Part shown: in pieces, positions 31,500-41,101 of the stretch | Numbering within the stretch: the first letter of the stretch is position 1 | Layout of the letters: each line of letters begins with the position of its first letter | The notes under the pieces: generated by a model | What the model was told of the DNA's origin: nothing | What the model saw: only the letters and a program-made list of their open reading frames with translations | Database searches by the model: none | Program-made: the position numbers and the translations under genes | Source of the DNA: Pseudomonadota bacterium | GTDB lineage: Bacteria > Myxococcota_A > Polyangia > Haliangiales > Haliangiaceae | Assembly: GCA_022360315.1 (NCBI GenBank) | Contig: JAKSDA010000624.1 | Location: 1-64,000 of the forward strand | Direction of reading: 5' to 3' | DNA length: 64,000 nt

Positions 31500-32555
31500 T
31501 CATTTTACCCCCGCAGACGCGATTCCCGAGGTTATGTAGCGCTGGAGGAATGCAAATACAAACGTTACGGGCAACAGAGTGAGCACGGTCATTGCCAGCA
31601 AATAGTTCCACTGGGTTTTGAGTTCGCCCTGAAAAGCGTTGAGCGCCAACGGCAGGGTGAACTCCTCACTGCGATTGAGAACGATCAGCGGCCAGAGAAA
31701 CTCATTCCATCGCCACATCACCGAGAAAATAGCCAGTACGGCCAGCGCGGGGGCGGATAACGGCATGACGATCCTCCAGAAGATGCGCCATTCGCTGGCG
31801 TTGTCCATACGGGCCGCATCAATGAGGTCATCCGGAATGGTCAGCATGTACTGGCGCAGCATGAATACGCCCGTGGGGGTGGCAATGGCAGGCCAGATGA
31901 CACCCCATGGAGAATTGAGCAAACCCATCCCCGATACGACCAGATAGGTCGGCACCAGCACGATGGTCGGCGGGATCATCAGAGCGCCGATGATGAATAG
32001 AAATACCGCGGTGCGTCCCCGAAATTGGTATTTACTTAGGGCAAATGCCGCCATGGCGTTGAAGATCAGGGTGAGGATGGTGGCGACAATGGTGATGAAA
32101 ACGCTATTCCACAAGTATTGCGGGAAATCAAACTGTCGCCACAGATCGCTGTAGTTTTCGGTGGCCAGCTGAAACTCCTCCACTCTCTTGCGCTTCTTGA
32201 CGTTGACCTTGACGATGGTGCCGGGGTCGTCTGGGTCGACCATTTGTGCGATAAGGCCGATACGACGTACCTGGGCCATGATCGTTTCGCTGCCATCTTC
32301 TTTCTCCACGCGGTAGAGCGGCAGCGGCCGGTCGTATCCCTCCACCTCGGCCTCGGCCGGGCCGTAGGGCAAAAGCGGCGGCGGAAATTGCAGAAGCGCC
32401 GCTTCGGTCTTGAACGAGGATAGAGCCAGCCACATAACCGGCCCGAACATGAGAAAAACACCGATGGTCAAGTAGCCATAGGTCAGCCAGTCGGTGAGAT
32501 GGAACCGGCCGTGACCGCGGGTGCGAGTCAAGAATTGCACTACTCGGTTAGCCAT
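31500..32555 (-). CDS. malG: Sugar ABC transporter permease (MalG-like)
   Basis: A 351-residue inner-membrane permease with six or so membrane segments and the EAA loop DAARMDNASEWRIFWRIVMPLSAPAL that docks on MalK. A soluble insert of about 100 residues after the first membrane segment (residues about 50-150; VEGYDRPLPLYRVEKEDG...) is longer than usual. Its start lies inside the end of malF (8-nt overlap) with GGAG upstream, indicating coupled translation. Confidence 0.92.
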   Translation of the reverse strand: MANRVVQFLTRTRGHGRFHLTDWLTYGYLTIGVFLMFGPVMWLALSSFKTEAALLQFPPPLLPYGPAEAEVEGYDRPLPLYRVEKEDGSETIMAQVRRIGLIAQMVDPDDPGTIVKVNVKKRKRVEEFQLATENYSDLWRQFDFPQYLWNSVFITIVATILTLIFNAMAAFALSKYQFRGRTAVFLFIIGALMIPPTIVLVPTYLVVSGMGLLNSPWGVIWPAIATPTGVFMLRQYMLTIPDDLIDAARMDNASEWRIFWRIVMPLSAPALAVLAIFSVMWRWNEFLWPLIVLNRSEEFTLPLALNAFQGELKTQWNYLLAMTVLTLLPVTFVFAFLQRYITSGIASAGVK

Positions 32556-33573
32556 CGATCTTGCTCCGGGAAGCGCGCAACTGTGCCATGGTCAAGATGA
32601 ACAGCACCACCGCCAATACCAGAGATGCTGCAGCAGCGAGCCCGAACCGCTGAATCTGTTGCGCGAAACCGGTATTGTAAATGTACTGCACCAAAAAGGT
32701 CGTCGCCGAGCCCGGTCCGCCGCCAGTGAGAACAAAAACCTCGTCGAAAGTCTGTACGGCGCGGATCAGGGCGAGTGCCAGCACCACGATCATGTTGGGC
32801 ATTAGCAGCGGTAAGGTGATCTTGCGAAAGGTGCGCCACGGCGAGGCCCGGTCCATCTGCGCCGCTTCGTAGACATCGCGCGGAATGGCCTGCAAACCGG
32901 CGAGAAGGATCAAGGTGTAGAAACCCATTTGCGCCCACACAGTGACGAAGATGACCCAGAAAAATGACCAGGATGGGTCGAGAAGCCAGAGTACTTTTTC
33001 GCCGCCCATGGACTCGATGATCGCGTTGAGCACGCCGTCGCGCAGCAGGATCCAGCGCCACACCAATGCGACCACCACCGGCGAGAGCAGCACGGGAAAA
33101 AAATAGACCGAGCGGAAAAAACCCCGGCCCACGATCTTGCGATTCAGGACCAACGCCGTGATCAGCGAAAACAGCACCATCAGCACGACCTGGATGGAGA
33201 CAAACTTCATGCTGTTGTAAATGGCGCGCCAGAATAGATCCTGGTCACAGGTCGAATAGTCAAAATAATTGTCACAGGCGAATAGCTTCTGGAAGTTCTC
33301 GGTGCCGATGAATGGGCGCTCGGACGGCCACAACTGCACCCCGCCAGTCACGGCGTAATAGAAGTTGATGAGAATCGGCAAAAAGGTGAAAAGCGAAAAT
33401 ATGATGAGATTTGGGGTGAGAAACAACCACGCGATTCGTTGCCCGCCGAGCACGCGCTGGGCCCAGCGCATCGGCCGCTCCGGAATGTTGAGCATCAGAT
33501 GGGTAATTGCCCGCAGCGCGCCCGTAACAACAGCGAGAACCCGATGGGGCCAAGACGCGAATTTATCGTTCAT
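32548..33573 (-). CDS. malF: Sugar ABC transporter permease (MalF-like)
   Basis: A 341-residue permease. The EAA loop is EAAQMDRASPWRTFRKITLPLLMPNM, and membrane segments are clear (IAWLFLTPNLIIFSLFTFLPIL; VQVVLMVLFSLITALVL-like; FFPVLLSPVVVALVWRW). A Cys-containing periplasmic loop (FACDNYFDYSTCDQD) may form a disulfide. A strong AGGGAGAG ribosome binding site precedes the ATG. It is shorter than enteric MalF because the large P2 loop is absent, as in many MalF/UgpA homologues. Confidence 0.92.
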   Translation of the reverse strand: MNDKFASWPHRVLAVVTGALRAITHLMLNIPERPMRWAQRVLGGQRIAWLFLTPNLIIFSLFTFLPILINFYYAVTGGVQLWPSERPFIGTENFQKLFACDNYFDYSTCDQDLFWRAIYNSMKFVSIQVVLMVLFSLITALVLNRKIVGRGFFRSVYFFPVLLSPVVVALVWRWILLRDGVLNAIIESMGGEKVLWLLDPSWSFFWVIFVTVWAQMGFYTLILLAGLQAIPRDVYEAAQMDRASPWRTFRKITLPLLMPNMIVVLALALIRAVQTFDEVFVLTGGGPGSATTFLVQYIYNTGFAQQIQRFGLAAAASLVLAVVLFILTMAQLRASRSKIDG

Positions 33574-33707
33574 GGAACGCTCTCCCTCTGTCGCGTGTTG
33601 TCGGTACCTCGATCGATACGAACTGCAATGGCAGGAGCGTGAAGCTCCCCGCGAGACACGGCGCTTCTGTGATCCGGCAGCGGTTTGGCCACTTCCGCCG
33701 GGGCGTT

Positions 33708-35090
33708 TTATTTGCGCTGGGCTTCTTTGACGGCCTCGTTGATGTCCGCAGTGATGCGCTTGAGCGCGTTATCCACGCTCAATTCTCCGGCAACCGACTG
33801 GCCGAGTCGGGACACGGTGGCGTTGTAAATGGCCCGGTTGTAGGGGTAGCCCTGCAGTACGTACGCCGGTGGCAAGATACCGGACACTTCGCCCATAAAG
33901 GTATTGAGCGACGTCTTGGCCGCCAGAGATAACTTGTAATCCAGGCCCTTCTCGGTGATTGCTGCATGAGCGGGAATGTTGGCCGTACGCACCATGTACT
34001 CGGCATGGACCTCTTCCCGAGCCAGGTAATCGAGCACCAACGCGGCTTCTTTGGGGTGTTTGGTGTGTTTGAAGACCACCAAACCTGCGCCACCCGGTAT
34101 GCCGGAGCAACCCGCTGGACCACAGGGATTGGGAACCGCAACCCAGTCGAACGCATCGCCGACGTTTTTGTCCAGTCGCTCGATCTGCCAACTACCCGTG
34201 ATCAGCATGACGATGTGGGCGTTTTGAAATTCCTTCATACCGTCGCGGTATTGACCGCCGCCCGAACCGCCCCATATCTCTTTTGGCATGGTGCCGTCTT
34301 TGTGCCAATCGATGAATTTCTTGGCCATGTTGCGGAATCCGTCGTCGACCACCGCCGGGTTGCCGTCGGCGTCGAAATACTTGGCTCCCATGCTGATCGC
34401 CAGTCCGGCAAAGCGGTGACCGCTTCGGTCCATGGCCATTGGAAAAGGCACTTCAGTCGCCTTTGCCACCTTGTGGGTGGCCGCAACCCAATCATCCCAG
34501 GTGGCGCCCCTGGCGGGCATGGCGACCCCCGCCTGGTCAAATAATGTCTTGTTGACGATGGGGCCGGTTACGGTGAGCTGGGTCATCAGGCCGTAAATTC
34601 CCCTGTCGTCCCGCCCGGCGCGATACCAGTCGAGTGTCTTGCCGAAGTTTTTCTCCCAGTAGGCGGGATCCTTCAAATGGGGACGCAAGTCCAGATAGTA
34701 TTTATTCAGCCCCCCCAGATCGGTAACCCGCGCCATGTCGGGCCCTTCACCTGCTGCGAGCTGAATGGGCAGGTTCTCCAGAATTGCTTTGTACGGAACT
34801 ACGTCGACAACCACTCGTATATTTGGATGCTTTTTCTCAAAACCAGCGAGGAGCTCTCGGGTAACCTCACATTCGTTGCCGTCGCCATAACACTGCATGC
34901 GCAACTCGGCAGCAGAACCAGATGGGGAAGAAGACGGTGTGGACGCAGCGGCAGCCGGAGAGGTCGAATTGGACGGCTGGCTGGCCGTCTTTTCATCGTT
35001 TTTGGAGCACCCCAATGCAGTTGCGATGATGAAAAGAAATGCTATCAAGCCAACAGGCGTTCGTGCAACAGACGTTCTCGGGTGCGTCAT
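33708..35090 (-). CDS. malE: Sugar ABC transporter substrate-binding lipoprotein
   Basis: A 460-residue periplasmic/lipid-anchored binding protein of the MalE/UgpB class (SBP_bac_1). The lipobox A-L-G-C follows the hydrophobic signal GLIAFLFIIATALGC; then a Ser/Ala/Pro linker and a bilobal binding domain (FEKKHPNIRVVVDVVPYKAILENLP, AAGEGPDMARV, NKTLFDQAGVAMP, GGAGLVVFKHTKHPKEAALVLDYL). First gene of the mal-like operon, with a GAGGT ribosome binding site. Two extra Cys pairs (CYGDGNEC and CGPAGC) could form disulfides. The sugar cannot be read from the sequence; LamB next door points to an oligosaccharide. Confidence 0.93.
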   Translation of the reverse strand: MTHPRTSVARTPVGLIAFLFIIATALGCSKNDEKTASQPSNSTSPAAAASTPSSSPSGSAAELRMQCYGDGNECEVTRELLAGFEKKHPNIRVVVDVVPYKAILENLPIQLAAGEGPDMARVTDLGGLNKYYLDLRPHLKDPAYWEKNFGKTLDWYRAGRDDRGIYGLMTQLTVTGPIVNKTLFDQAGVAMPARGATWDDWVAATHKVAKATEVPFPMAMDRSGHRFAGLAISMGAKYFDADGNPAVVDDGFRNMAKKFIDWHKDGTMPKEIWGGSGGGQYRDGMKEFQNAHIVMLITGSWQIERLDKNVGDAFDWVAVPNPCGPAGCSGIPGGAGLVVFKHTKHPKEAALVLDYLAREEVHAEYMVRTANIPAHAAITEKGLDYKLSLAAKTSLNTFMGEVSGILPPAYVLQGYPYNRAIYNATVSRLGQSVAGELSVDNALKRITADINEAVKEAQRK

Positions 35091-35466
35091 CTCGACCTCT
35101 GATTTCGCGAATATTGGCTGCCCAATGGCACAACATGGCGCTTCTCTCGGCCGGTTGGCGGCTTCTCTCGAAGACTAAAAATAAAGCCGAGTACCAATTG
35201 TCACTGCCACTGTGACGCATCTTCACGTTCGAGCGTCCATTTCGCAAGCCCTCGCGGCGGTTATTTTCGCGGTGACAATGAGGTCTGGCGGTCGAAATGC
35301 ACATGGATGGCAATGCGTAGATCGCAACTGGATGAGGGCAGGTATACAGTCTCATATAGGTTGTGAGCATTCTTACCGAGCCGGCGTAGAACTTGTCGTA
35401 TGATGGAGAGTTGATCTGCGTTTCGGTTTAGATCGGCATGGAGTCAGGTGGTCGAAATGGCGGGCG
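35091..35466. other. Intergenic region upstream of the sugar-uptake operon
   Basis: 376 bases with no convincing gene. It should carry the promoter and operators for malE-lamB on the minus strand. An AT-rich patch at 35167-35185 (minus-strand ctttatttttag) could be a -10 region. A sequence ggyggtcgaaatg occurs at 35288 and 35448 as a spaced direct repeat and might be a regulator site; this is tentative. No regulator gene is adjacent. Confidence 0.4.
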
Positions 35467-36396
35467 TTACGTCGATGTCTTGGCATTGCTGTGGCCGCGT
35501 AGATGGCCCTGAAGAAAAACACCGATACGATCGATGGCAGCTCGGGATTCAGGCACCCAGGCGGCCATGGCGTGCCAGACGTGAAACATGCCGGGCCATA
35601 CCTCGAGCACAGTTGGAACACCGGATTGGCGCAATGCAGCGGCCAGTCGGCGCGAATCGTCGAGCAGCAATTCAGCGCTGCCCACGTGGATCAACGAGGG
35701 TGGCAAGTCGGTGTGATCGCCGTACAGAGGAGAAGCCAGGGGAGTTTTGGGGTCGGTGCCCTGCAGGTAATGTTCAGATGCCATGCGCAGTCCGAGCGGG
35801 GTGAGATAGGCCTCTGCCCGGACATTGGCTGCGATACTGTGCCCGGTCAAGGCGAGATCAGTCCACGGGGAAATGGCGACTGCTGCGGCTGGGAGCGGCA
35901 CTTGGTGCTCTTTGAGCTGTAACAGCGTGGCAAAGGTCAGGCCACCTCCCGCCGAGTCGCCGGCGATCGCCACACTGCTGGGGCTGATTCCGTTATCGAG
36001 CAGCCACATATAGGTATTGACGGCGTCGTCCACTGCGGCCGGAAACGGGTGTTCTGGGGCCAGACGGTAGTCCAGAGCCAGAGCGCGACAACCAGCGGCT
36101 TCGGCCAGGCGCCAGATCAGAGCGCGATGCGAATCGAGGGAGCCGGTTACATAGCCGCCTCCGTGCAGGTAGAGGAGTACTTTTGCCGGATCGGACGAGC
36201 GCGGAGCGATCCATTCAGCGGTGTTGCCATCCATGTCGATCACCTCGACGGTCACTCGCCGCGGTGGGGATGTCCTCATCATGGCGGTGACCTTGTCCAT
36301 GAAAGCGCGCATCTCGGTAACCGGGGCGTCGGGTGGTACGGCGTTTTTGAGTCGGTAGCGCAAGACCAGGCTGGCAATGTTTGCTCGTATACTCAC
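35467..36396 (-). CDS. Alpha/beta hydrolase (hormone-sensitive lipase family esterase)
   Basis: A 309-residue esterase/lipase. The oxyanion-hole motif HGGGYVTGS (near residue 79), the DYRLAPEHPFPAAVDDA block and the nucleophile elbow GDSAGG are diagnostic of the bacterial HSL (class IV) family; the catalytic His is in GMFHVWHAM and the Asp in the SAELLLDDS region. No signal peptide, so probably cytoplasmic. It hydrolyses short to medium acyl esters. It follows the thioredoxin-like gene on the same strand with a 149-bp gap. Confidence 0.9.
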   Translation of the reverse strand: MSIRANIASLVLRYRLKNAVPPDAPVTEMRAFMDKVTAMMRTSPPRRVTVEVIDMDGNTAEWIAPRSSDPAKVLLYLHGGGYVTGSLDSHRALIWRLAEAAGCRALALDYRLAPEHPFPAAVDDAVNTYMWLLDNGISPSSVAIAGDSAGGGLTFATLLQLKEHQVPLPAAAVAISPWTDLALTGHSIAANVRAEAYLTPLGLRMASEHYLQGTDPKTPLASPLYGDHTDLPPSLIHVGSAELLLDDSRRLAAALRQSGVPTVLEVWPGMFHVWHAMAAWVPESRAAIDRIGVFLQGHLRGHSNAKTST

Positions 36397-36545
36397 TGTA
36401 CGGTCTCTCCTGTGCTGCAGTCGATCTGCGCAACGCGGTCAATATACCGAAAATGATTCGGTGCAAATCATCGTTGTATCGAAATGCCTGCACCGAGCTC
36501 ATCTACCCGGTGCAGCAGGCAGAATGTCGAGGACAGCGGGTTCGT

Positions 36546-37160
36546 TCATGGCCCGCTTGTGCCGGCGATGAGGTCGGTAGCCCGGGCGGCAAACACCGCC
36601 GGGTCGAGATAGGGACCGTCGACCCGCGGCGAGCGCTCGCTACCGAGCTGGTGCATCCAAAAATCGGGCTTAGGAGGAAGGGCGTCGGTCCACCTGGCAT
36701 CGCCGTGGTAGAGCATAAAAATGTCCCATGCATCCTCGGGCAGGTCGAGCACCGCGGTATAGGCCTGCATGGTCGCGCCGACCTCATCCCAGTAGTGTCG
36801 CGCGCGCCGATCGGGAACCCGACCGAGCGCACTCGGTACGTGCGTTTCCCGGCCCCCGGACTTGGGGACCCAGACGACGTGGCCACGCAATTGGCGGCTG
36901 TTGTTTGCGGCGAAGAGATGATCGTGCAGTCCGGAGGCCCCCCAGAGGCACTCGCCTCAACTGGGAGCGACCAGCATGACAACGCGGACAGTACCGAAAT
37001 CGCCGTTGAAGCGGTCGCGCAGCGCAGTGGCATTGCGGTCGAGAGATTCGTACTGCAGTGCCCGCTCGTCCGACTTGCAGGCGAGGCTCAGCGCGGCCAG
37101 AGCAAGGGCCGCGATCGCCACAAAGACAGTGCGAATACGCCCGCTGACCGGACTGACCAA
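36546..37160 (-). CDS. Candidate selenoprotein: thioredoxin-like lipoprotein with U-G-E-C active site
   Basis: Two minus-strand open segments (36546-36890 region and up from 36957) are in the same frame, separated only by one TGA at 36957-36959. Read through, they give about 204 residues: a basic n-region, hydrophobic core and lipobox L-S-L-A-C, a strand VRVVMLVAPS, then TGA-G-E-C-LWGASGL, a second strand LRGHVVWVPK and the block RRARHYWDE...LPEDAWDIFMLYHGDARW...PDFWMHQLG. A strand followed directly by CxxC is the thioredoxin-fold active-site layout, so TGA sits exactly at the nucleophilic Cys position and C71 is the resolving Cys. A SECIS-like hairpin follows. The start is uncertain: TTG 37160 is chosen because it gives a normal lipoprotein signal; ATGs at 37262 and 37304 are in frame. 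Confidence 0.75.
36924..36951 (-). promoter_or_regulatory. SECIS-like hairpin in thioredoxin-like gene
   Basis: Starting 6 nt after the TGA on the minus strand, an outer stem GTGC/GCAC and an inner stem TCTGG/CCGGA (one G-U pair) close a GGGGCCT loop whose Gs lie 16-19 nt after the TGA, within the range for bacterial SECIS elements. The mismatch between stems is C against CT. Confidence 0.5.
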
Positions 37161-37352
37161 TGTGGCCGAGTGCCCGGTTATTCGATCATCGGGCCAACCG
37201 GATAGCCGGCTACTCGGCGGTTCGGCCTGGCAATGGGCGCGGCCGATTCTTCGATCGCCCATCTGACCGGTTCGAAATAGCTGCTGCTGAGCGGGTATGG
37301 CCATTCGGCTATCATAGCGTCTCGAGCTTCACCTTTCTCAGCGAGAGCGGTC

Positions 37353-37820
37353 ATGCCGATTGTCGCAGCGACCACAGTCATCCGAGCGCCCCGGGCGGAC
37401 GTGTACGATATCAGCCAGGATTACCACATGCGCCTGAACTGGGATCCGTTTGTCCGCGAGATCGCTTTCCTGGACGGCGCAGTCGAGACCGCTCCTGGGG
37501 TCAAGGTATGGGTCAAGGCCAAAAACCGGCTCACCATGGTGGCCGAGTATATCAGCGTGAACAAGCCGGAACGAGTGGCGGTACGGATGGTCGAGGGGCC
37601 GTGGTTTTTGGCCAACTTTGCCGGCACCTGGGTCTTCGCGGCAGTCGAGCGCGATCTGACCGAGGTGCGGTTTCGCTACAGCTTTGCCCTCCGCCCGCGC
37701 TTTCTGCGCTGGCCCGGCGATGCTCTGGTCCGGGCGGTGTTTCGCGCCGACTTGCAAGCTCGCCTGCGCGGGTTGAAGCGCTACGCAGAGGCGCAGGCCC
37801 GGGCCGACACGCGGACCTGA
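37353..37820 (+). CDS. SRPBCC (START-like) family protein
   Basis: A 155-residue protein of the polyketide cyclase/dehydrase type: VAATTVIRAPRADVYDISQDYHMRLNWDPFV is the usual first strand and helix, followed by alternating strands (GVKVWVKAKNRLTMVAEYI, RVAVRMVEGPWFLANFAGTWVF, TEVRFRYSFAL) and a long C-terminal helix. The fold makes a cavity for a hydrophobic ligand. Ligand and reaction are unknown. It is divergent from the thioredoxin-like gene and convergent with the CocE-like hydrolase. Confidence 0.8.
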   Translation: MPIVAATTVIRAPRADVYDISQDYHMRLNWDPFVREIAFLDGAVETAPGVKVWVKAKNRLTMVAEYISVNKPERVAVRMVEGPWFLANFAGTWVFAAVERDLTEVRFRYSFALRPRFLRWPGDALVRAVFRADLQARLRGLKRYAEAQARADTRT

Positions 37821-37865
37821 TTTTCCCGAATGCCGGCAGCGGGCGGAGATTTGCAGGTGGAGTCG

Positions 37866-40154
37866 CTATTGCGCGGCCGATGTATTGGTGTAGCTCTGAT
37901 ACTCGCGGCACGGCTGGGCGCGCAGGGATGGGCACGGTGCAATGGCGACGGTCGCGGGCACGGCGACGGTGGGCAAAAGCGGCAGGGCGATGCTCGACGG
38001 ATGGGTGGCACTGTGGGCCACGCTGATCTCGGTCTGCGGGGCAAACTCTTTCAGAGCAAATTGCCATTCTGCGCGGGATCCGCCCGGCGTATCGATGGAT
38101 ACGCGAATCCGCGAGCCGGCCCGGAAAGCGTGGCCAAACGCCGACATCTCGACTCGCGCCAGGGCCCACTCGCCGCTCGGCAGAGCCTGCGCGTCCTTTT
38201 CGAGATAGGTTTTCACCGGCCGAAGTTCCGTCGCTTGCTCGTCCAGGGCGCGCAGGCTGGCGCGCAGCCATCCGCTCTGTACATACATCTCGTGTCCGTC
38301 GGGCCGAACTTCCGACAGCGTGACTTCGATATCGGCGTCGTCGGCCGTGGACTGGATCCAAAGGTCGACGCTGGCAAAGCCGACCATGACGAGGTCGGTG
38401 GCCAGGGTTTCCGACTCGAACACGATGGCGCGACCGGGGTCGGGTTGGGCCCAATTCCATTGCGGCAGAGTTGCCCATACATCGCCGCCCGGGGCCAGGA
38501 TAGAGCGCCGACCCTCGTCGGGGTCGTGGCTGAATACGGACGCACCATCGCTCACAGGTGGCTCCTCGCCCATGGTGCCGTCGGGCTGAAAATACCACCG
38601 CCGCACCGCGGTCTCGACTGGCGGCCAGGCGGAGAAATTGGCCTCCCAGGCACCCGCAGGTACACCCGGTTTTTGACCGGTGCCGGCGCCGTTCTCGAAA
38701 ATTACGCGAATCGGTTTTTCTGCTTCGTAGTCGGCCTTGGCCCGGGCAACACCGATGTACTCGGCAAACCGATCGGGTGGTAGGGCGAGTGCGTCTCCGA
38801 ACTGCTGCTGGAACAGAATTGGGACCAGGCTGCGCACGAGCTCGGAGATGACGGGGATCTCGTCGGCCACGTAGAGCGAGAGGAAGTTGTTCAACTCGAC
38901 CAAAACCTGTGGCGCATAGCCGTCGGGGTGGACGCCGTTGTACACGGTTGCCCGGAAAAGCGGGCTGCTCTGGAATTTGTCGAGCAGAGAAGCGAAGCCC
39001 GGGCCAGTCTGCTCGTCTTGCCAGGCGCCGGCCATAAATACCGGCACGTCGATATCGGCGACCAGCAGGTTGAGATTGAGCGGATCGGCAACCTCGGGGT
39101 CGTAAAAGGGATTGTCGTAGATCTTTTGAATGACATCGAGTTTTTGGCCGTGCAGGAGTTGGTTCTCGGCACAGGTCTGGTCGCCGGCGTCGACCATGTC
39201 CTGCTCCCATCCCTGCGCATAGGGGCCGGCGTCATCGAGCACGTTCTCCACCCAGTTGAGGGCAAAGCCATCGTTGAGAATGCCGCCGGGAACCATGACC
39301 GACTGCACGTCGGCGATCACCGATAGCGGAGTGATGGCGGCGAGGTTGGGCGGCCTGGTCGAGGCGACAAAGAGCTGGGAGATGCCGGGATAGGACAGGC
39401 CGGCCATGCCGACTTTACTGCCCTTGACCCATGATTGGGCCGCCACAGTCTCGATCACATCGTAGCCGTCGAGCAGTTGCAGAGGCTCGAAGAAGTCATA
39501 CGCGCCGCCCGAGCAACCGGTGCCCCGCATATTGACACCCACGCTGGCAAAACCCATGATACCGCCGATAATGCCGCTGGGGTGATTGGGCGCATCGCAC
39601 AGGACTGGCAGTTCCCGGCACAGTGACGAGGGTATGTTATCGATCGGGGCTCCCGGTCGCGACGGTTGATAGCCAGAGTAATTGATCAGGGTGGGATACG
39701 GTCCGTCCTCGACCGGTCCGGGGAGCTGGATATAGATCGACAGGCGGGTGCCATCACGGGTTTCGATATAGCCGAAGCCGGGCTCGAGTACCTGGTTGCG
39801 GTAGAACGATTGCGGCGGCGTGCTGTTGGCGATCGACATGACCTCGAGTGAGCGACTGGTTTCGGTGCCGTCGGCCGTGCGCACGACATAGCCGTCGCCT
39901 GGAGGCAACTGGCGGACGACCAGGCTGCCCTGTTGGTCGGCCGTGCCAGTCTTGATCACAGCGCCGCTGGGATCGATGATCTCCAGCTCGGTGCCGGGTT
40001 CCGCGTGGGTGATATGGAGCTGCTCGACGCTCTCTCGCACCTGAAATGATGCATTTGGTTCATCGCTACAGCCAATCGCGAGCAGCACCGCGATTGCGGT
40101 CCATATCGTGTATTTGCACGAGCGATTGGTGAGAAACTGCCGTAATCTACCCAT
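37866..40154 (-). CDS. CocE/NonD family hydrolase (S15-type), lipoprotein
   Basis: A predicted exported 762-residue hydrolase. ATG 40154 is chosen because it gives a clean lipoprotein signal (KYTIWTAIAVLLAIGC); the frame extends to 40241. After an N-terminal beta-rich region (residues about 35-110), the X-Pro dipeptidyl-peptidase/CocE core has DGTRLSIYIQLP, VGVNMRGTGCSGG (oxyanion region) and the nucleophile motif GLSYPG. The C-terminal jelly-roll domain carries LWIQSTADDADIEVTLSEVRPDG. Members hydrolyse esters, beta-lactam acyl groups or X-Pro peptides; the substrate here is unknown. Confidence 0.88.
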   Translation of the reverse strand: MGRLRQFLTNRSCKYTIWTAIAVLLAIGCSDEPNASFQVRESVEQLHITHAEPGTELEIIDPSGAVIKTGTADQQGSLVVRQLPPGDGYVVRTADGTETSRSLEVMSIANSTPPQSFYRNQVLEPGFGYIETRDGTRLSIYIQLPGPVEDGPYPTLINYSGYQPSRPGAPIDNIPSSLCRELPVLCDAPNHPSGIIGGIMGFASVGVNMRGTGCSGGAYDFFEPLQLLDGYDVIETVAAQSWVKGSKVGMAGLSYPGISQLFVASTRPPNLAAITPLSVIADVQSVMVPGGILNDGFALNWVENVLDDAGPYAQGWEQDMVDAGDQTCAENQLLHGQKLDVIQKIYDNPFYDPEVADPLNLNLLVADIDVPVFMAGAWQDEQTGPGFASLLDKFQSSPLFRATVYNGVHPDGYAPQVLVELNNFLSLYVADEIPVISELVRSLVPILFQQQFGDALALPPDRFAEYIGVARAKADYEAEKPIRVIFENGAGTGQKPGVPAGAWEANFSAWPPVETAVRRWYFQPDGTMGEEPPVSDGASVFSHDPDEGRRSILAPGGDVWATLPQWNWAQPDPGRAIVFESETLATDLVMVGFASVDLWIQSTADDADIEVTLSEVRPDGHEMYVQSGWLRASLRALDEQATELRPVKTYLEKDAQALPSGEWALARVEMSAFGHAFRAGSRIRVSIDTPGGSRAEWQFALKEFAPQTEISVAHSATHPSSIALPLLPTVAVPATVAIAPCPSLRAQPCREYQSYTNTSAAQ

Positions 40155-40335
40155 CTGCCGACCGTAGCACGGGGGGAAGCAGTCTGTTCGCATATCGACT
40201 GGACACCGCTTTGCTAACGGTCGGGCCGCACACAAGTACATTGCATCTTTCCAACGTGATCATGTGTAAAGGGAGAGACCGCGACAACTCGCCGCCCTGT
40301 AAAGGTCCGCCCGGCAGTGCTAGGCTGCCGGTATC

Positions 40336-41025
40336 ATGACTGATGTGAGCCGTCGAGCGAGCAATGTAGACCGGGACGATCAACCCACAATGCGGGGCAG
40401 GTTGGGCGGCCCCAAAGTGGTGCTGGGCGTGTTTGGGCTCATGTTCTCACTGACCCTGGCCGCCATCGTGGCGCCCACTCTGGTCTTGCGCGCAGACCAG
40501 AAAAGCCTCGACATCTACGGTGAGGTCCCGGCGTTTCACCTGCAAGACCAGACCGGCGCCGACTTTACCGACAGCGAACTGCGCGGCAAGGTAATTGTGG
40601 CCAACTTCATGTTTACCCGCTGCCCTACGGTCTGCCCGGTGCTGTCCATGAAGATGCGCCGGGTGCAGCAGCGCACGACCGACATGGCCAGCGAGATCAA
40701 GCTGATCTCGTTCAGCGTGGACCCGGCCCACGATACGCCCGAAGTGCTCGCCGCCTATGCGAAAAAACACCGGGCCGACCCCGGCCGATGGCGTTTTCTC
40801 ACCGGCGACGCCAAGTCCATTCAGGCCATTGCGAGCGAGGGGTTTGCCCTGGCTCTGGACCGGGTCGGAGTGCAGACCAGCGGCGTGCCAGATATTGTCC
40901 ATGCCGAGCACTTTGTATTGCTCGACCGGTCCGGGCGCATCCGCGGCTACTATGATTCGAACGAGGCGACGCGGGTCGAGCGCATGCTGCGCGACGCGCG
41001 CCGGCTGGCGATCAGGACCGAGTAG
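40336..41025 (+). CDS. SCO1/SenC family copper/thioredoxin-fold protein
   Basis: A 229-residue membrane-anchored protein with one N-terminal span (VVLGVFGLMFSLTLAAIVAP) and a thioredoxin-like domain bearing the CPTVCP (CxxxC) copper-binding motif and the conserved His in HAEHFVLLD. SCO proteins deliver copper to cytochrome c oxidase CuA or act as redox regulators. The stop TAG at 41023 is four bases before a GTG in the frame of the DCC selenoprotein candidate, so the two are likely co-transcribed, joining two thiol/selenol redox proteins. Confidence 0.92.
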   Translation: MTDVSRRASNVDRDDQPTMRGRLGGPKVVLGVFGLMFSLTLAAIVAPTLVLRADQKSLDIYGEVPAFHLQDQTGADFTDSELRGKVIVANFMFTRCPTVCPVLSMKMRRVQQRTTDMASEIKLISFSVDPAHDTPEVLAAYAKKHRADPGRWRFLTGDAKSIQAIASEGFALALDRVGVQTSGVPDIVHAEHFVLLDRSGRIRGYYDSNEATRVERMLRDARRLAIRTE

Positions 41026-41101
41026 TCCAGTGTCCGGGACAGAGGATCGAGGCACGGTCGGGTCCGACCGCCCGGGCCTGGCACCGGGAGGCGAAGACGC
41101 T

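Noticed and set aside
36381..37205. Plus-strand open frame of 274 codons across the thioredoxin-like locus
   Set aside because: Its translation has no family features, while the minus strand carries a lipobox, a thioredoxin-type strand-U-G-E-C motif and conserved Trp/Tyr/Asp blocks in one frame.
37552..39210. 552-codon minus-strand frame inside the CocE-like gene
   Set aside because: Arg-rich out-of-frame translation; the CocE/NonD motifs are in the other frame.
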